Source of the DNA: an uncultured Bacilli bacterium
GTDB taxonomy: Bacteria > Bacillota_I > Bacilli_A > RF39 > UBA660
Assembly: GCA_947626445.1 (NCBI GenBank)
Contig: CANQSC010000021.1
Location: 1-15,771, forward strand
Direction: 5' to 3'
Length of the DNA stretch: 15,771 nucleotides
The position numbers were made by a program, and so were the translations under genes. The notes beneath the pieces were generated by a model. The model was not told the origin of the DNA, made no database searches, and saw nothing but the letters and a program-made list of their open reading frames with translations. Of this stretch, positions 14,603 to 15,771 are shown in pieces. The stretch's first letter is position 1; every line of letters begins with the position of its first letter.

Positions 14603-15771
14603 ATGGACAGTAATTATTATAAGGCCTTAGAAAAAGTAAAAAAAGCCCGTAAACAAATGAATGTTAGCTATAATTGTTATAAATTAATTCCAGGACCTAC
14701 GGGACCGACTGGACCTAGTGGTGGTGGAATTTCAATTTTAGGTGTTTATGATTCGGTTGAAGAATTAATTGATGCTTACCCTACTGGTGAAGCTGGAGAA
14801 GCATTTATTATTGGTGGTGATTTATATGTTTGGGCAAATAATTCAGATAATTGGTTAAATGTGGGAAGATTTAAAGGTGAAGAAGGACAAATGGGTCCGA
14901 CAGGTCCGATGGGAATGGAAGGTCCACAAGGACTTATTGGACCAGTTGGACCGCAAGGAATTATGGGTCCGCAAGGAAATCCTGGTGCCCAAGGTCCTGT
15001 GGGACCTACTGGACCGCAAGGTATTGAAGGACCGATGGGTCCAATGGGACCAATGGGAATTCCAGGACCTCAAGGCGAAATGGGAGAAAAAGGCGAAATG
15101 GGCCCACCAGGTACAAGCGTTACAATTTTAGGTTCTTATGATACGATAAGCGAGCTAAAAGCTGAACACCCTACTGGGGAGATTGGTCAAAGCTATTTAG
15201 TTAGGGAAAACTTATATGTTTGGTCTAATGAAACTCAAGATTGGGAAAATGTAGGAGTAATAAAAGGACCTAAAGGTGATCAAGGAGATACGGGACCAGC
15301 TGGACCTATTGGACCACAAGGGCCAGTTGGACCGATGGGACCCCAAGGTGAACGTGGTATCCAAGGACCACAAGGTGATCAAGGAATTCAAGGTCCTCGT
15401 GGGGAACAAGGAATTCAAGGACTTGAAGGTCCAAGAGGAGAACAAGGACCACGTGGGGAGCAAGGACTTATTGGACCGCAAGGCATGCAAGGTCCTCCAG
15501 GACAAATTGGACCTCAAGGAATCGATGGGCCTACAGGACCAACTGGACCTACGGGACCACAAGGAGAAATAGGACCTATAGGACCTAAAGGTGAACGTGG
15601 AGAAATGGGTGAACAAGGTTTTCCAGGTCTTCAAGGACCAACGGGACCAACCGGACCACAAGGCGTTCCAGGACCTGATGGACCAATCGGGCCTAAAGGA
15701 GAACCAGGTATTTCTACTCTTCCCGTCGCATTTTTCATGACAACTAATAGTTTAGATGATGATTTTGGCAT
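14603..15771 (+). CDS. Collagen-like (Gly-X-Y) protein with two copies of a 50-residue domain, 3' end missing
   Basis: The frame is open from ATG 14603, with GAGGTG 8 bases upstream, to the end of the window (389 codons). A charged start without a signal peptide is followed by GPTGPTGPSG, a 50-residue globular unit (43-92), a Gly-X-Y run (92-170), a second copy of the unit (173-222) and a longer Gly-X-Y run (222-369). A new non-repeat section then starts at TLPVAFFM. The two units share 23 of 50 residues, including ILG.YD, PTGE.G, LYVW and NVG..KG. Gly-X-Y runs form triple-helical stalks, as in BclA-type spore-surface filaments. Lack of a signal peptide, the sigma-K-like promoter and the nearby sigK fit assembly on the spore from the mother cell. 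A phage tail-fibre relationship is the main alternative. Confidence 0.85.
   Translation, partial: MDSNYYKALEKVKKARKQMNVSYNCYKLIPGPTGPTGPSGGGISILGVYDSVEELIDAYPTGEAGEAFIIGGDLYVWANNSDNWLNVGRFKGEEGQMGPTGPMGMEGPQGLIGPVGPQGIMGPQGNPGAQGPVGPTGPQGIEGPMGPMGPMGIPGPQGEMGEKGEMGPPGTSVTILGSYDTISELKAEHPTGEIGQSYLVRENLYVWSNETQDWENVGVIKGPKGDQGDTGPAGPIGPQGPVGPMGPQGERGIQGPQGDQGIQGPRGEQGIQGLEGPRGEQGPRGEQGLIGPQGMQGPPGQIGPQGIDGPTGPTGPTGPQGEIGPIGPKGERGEMGEQGFPGLQGPTGPTGPQGVPGPDGPIGPKGEPGISTLPVAFFMTTNSLDDDFG

Noticed and set aside
14855..15661. Long open frames antisense to and overlapping the collagen-like gene
   Set aside because: They are by-products of the repetitive Gly-Pro codons in the real frame; their products are low-complexity W/S/R-rich or K/D/L-rich strings without ribosome binding sites.
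15276..15700. Tandem DNA repeat array
   Set aside because: The repetition is the 9-base Gly-X-Y codon period of a collagen-like protein, with varying X and Y codons, not an independent DNA repeat.

Overview
The window reads as chromosomal DNA of a very AT-rich, spore-forming member of the Bacillota, probably a gut-type lineage near Erysipelotrichia/Coprobacillaceae (the lineage is inference). The support is gene content and order: yqfC-yqfD, ybeY-era-yqzL-recO, yqeG-yqeH and an intact sigK all have the look of Bacillus/Clostridium-type genomes, and TGA is used as a stop.

Layout. (1) 1-69, minus strand: the 5' end of what looks like a group II intron, inserted directly behind the recO terminator and leaving the window. 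(2) 82-2918, minus: a housekeeping cluster vanZ-like, ybeY, era, yqzL, recO, with its own vegetative-type promoter at 2952-2980. (3) 2982-4339, minus: the sporulation pair yqfC-yqfD behind a sigma-E-like promoter. (4) 4410-6287, minus: a membrane-anchored surface-protein gene. Its C-terminal end carries a sharply GC-richer tract with the codon signature of a diversity-generating-retroelement (DGR) variable region. Two in-frame stops separate its membrane anchor from the body. (5) 6374-12865, minus: one long operon yqeG, yqeH, mutL, unknown gene, miaA, metallophosphoesterase, with a promoter at one end and a terminator at the other. (6) 12867-13607, plus: sigK, coding the late mother-cell sigma factor with its pro-sequence, behind a sigma-E-like promoter. 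(7) 13600-14499, minus: an orphan HipA-like kinase that overlaps the end of sigK. (8) 14557 to the end, plus: a collagen-like protein gene, cut off by the window, behind a sequence matching the sigma-K consensus.

How the parts work together. The window contains a plausible mother-cell sporulation cascade: sigma-E-like promoters precede yqfC and sigK, and a sigma-K-like promoter precedes the collagen-like gene, which would fit an exosporium or spore-surface filament. The rest is RNA and ribosome maturation (YbeY, Era, YqeH, MiaA) and DNA repair (RecO, MutL). The least ordinary items are the candidate DGR target with no reverse transcriptase or template repeat in the window, the intron at the recO terminator, and the matching promoter geometry of the sporulation genes. 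No gene-free stretch exceeds about 120 bases; no tRNA, rRNA or CRISPR array was seen.
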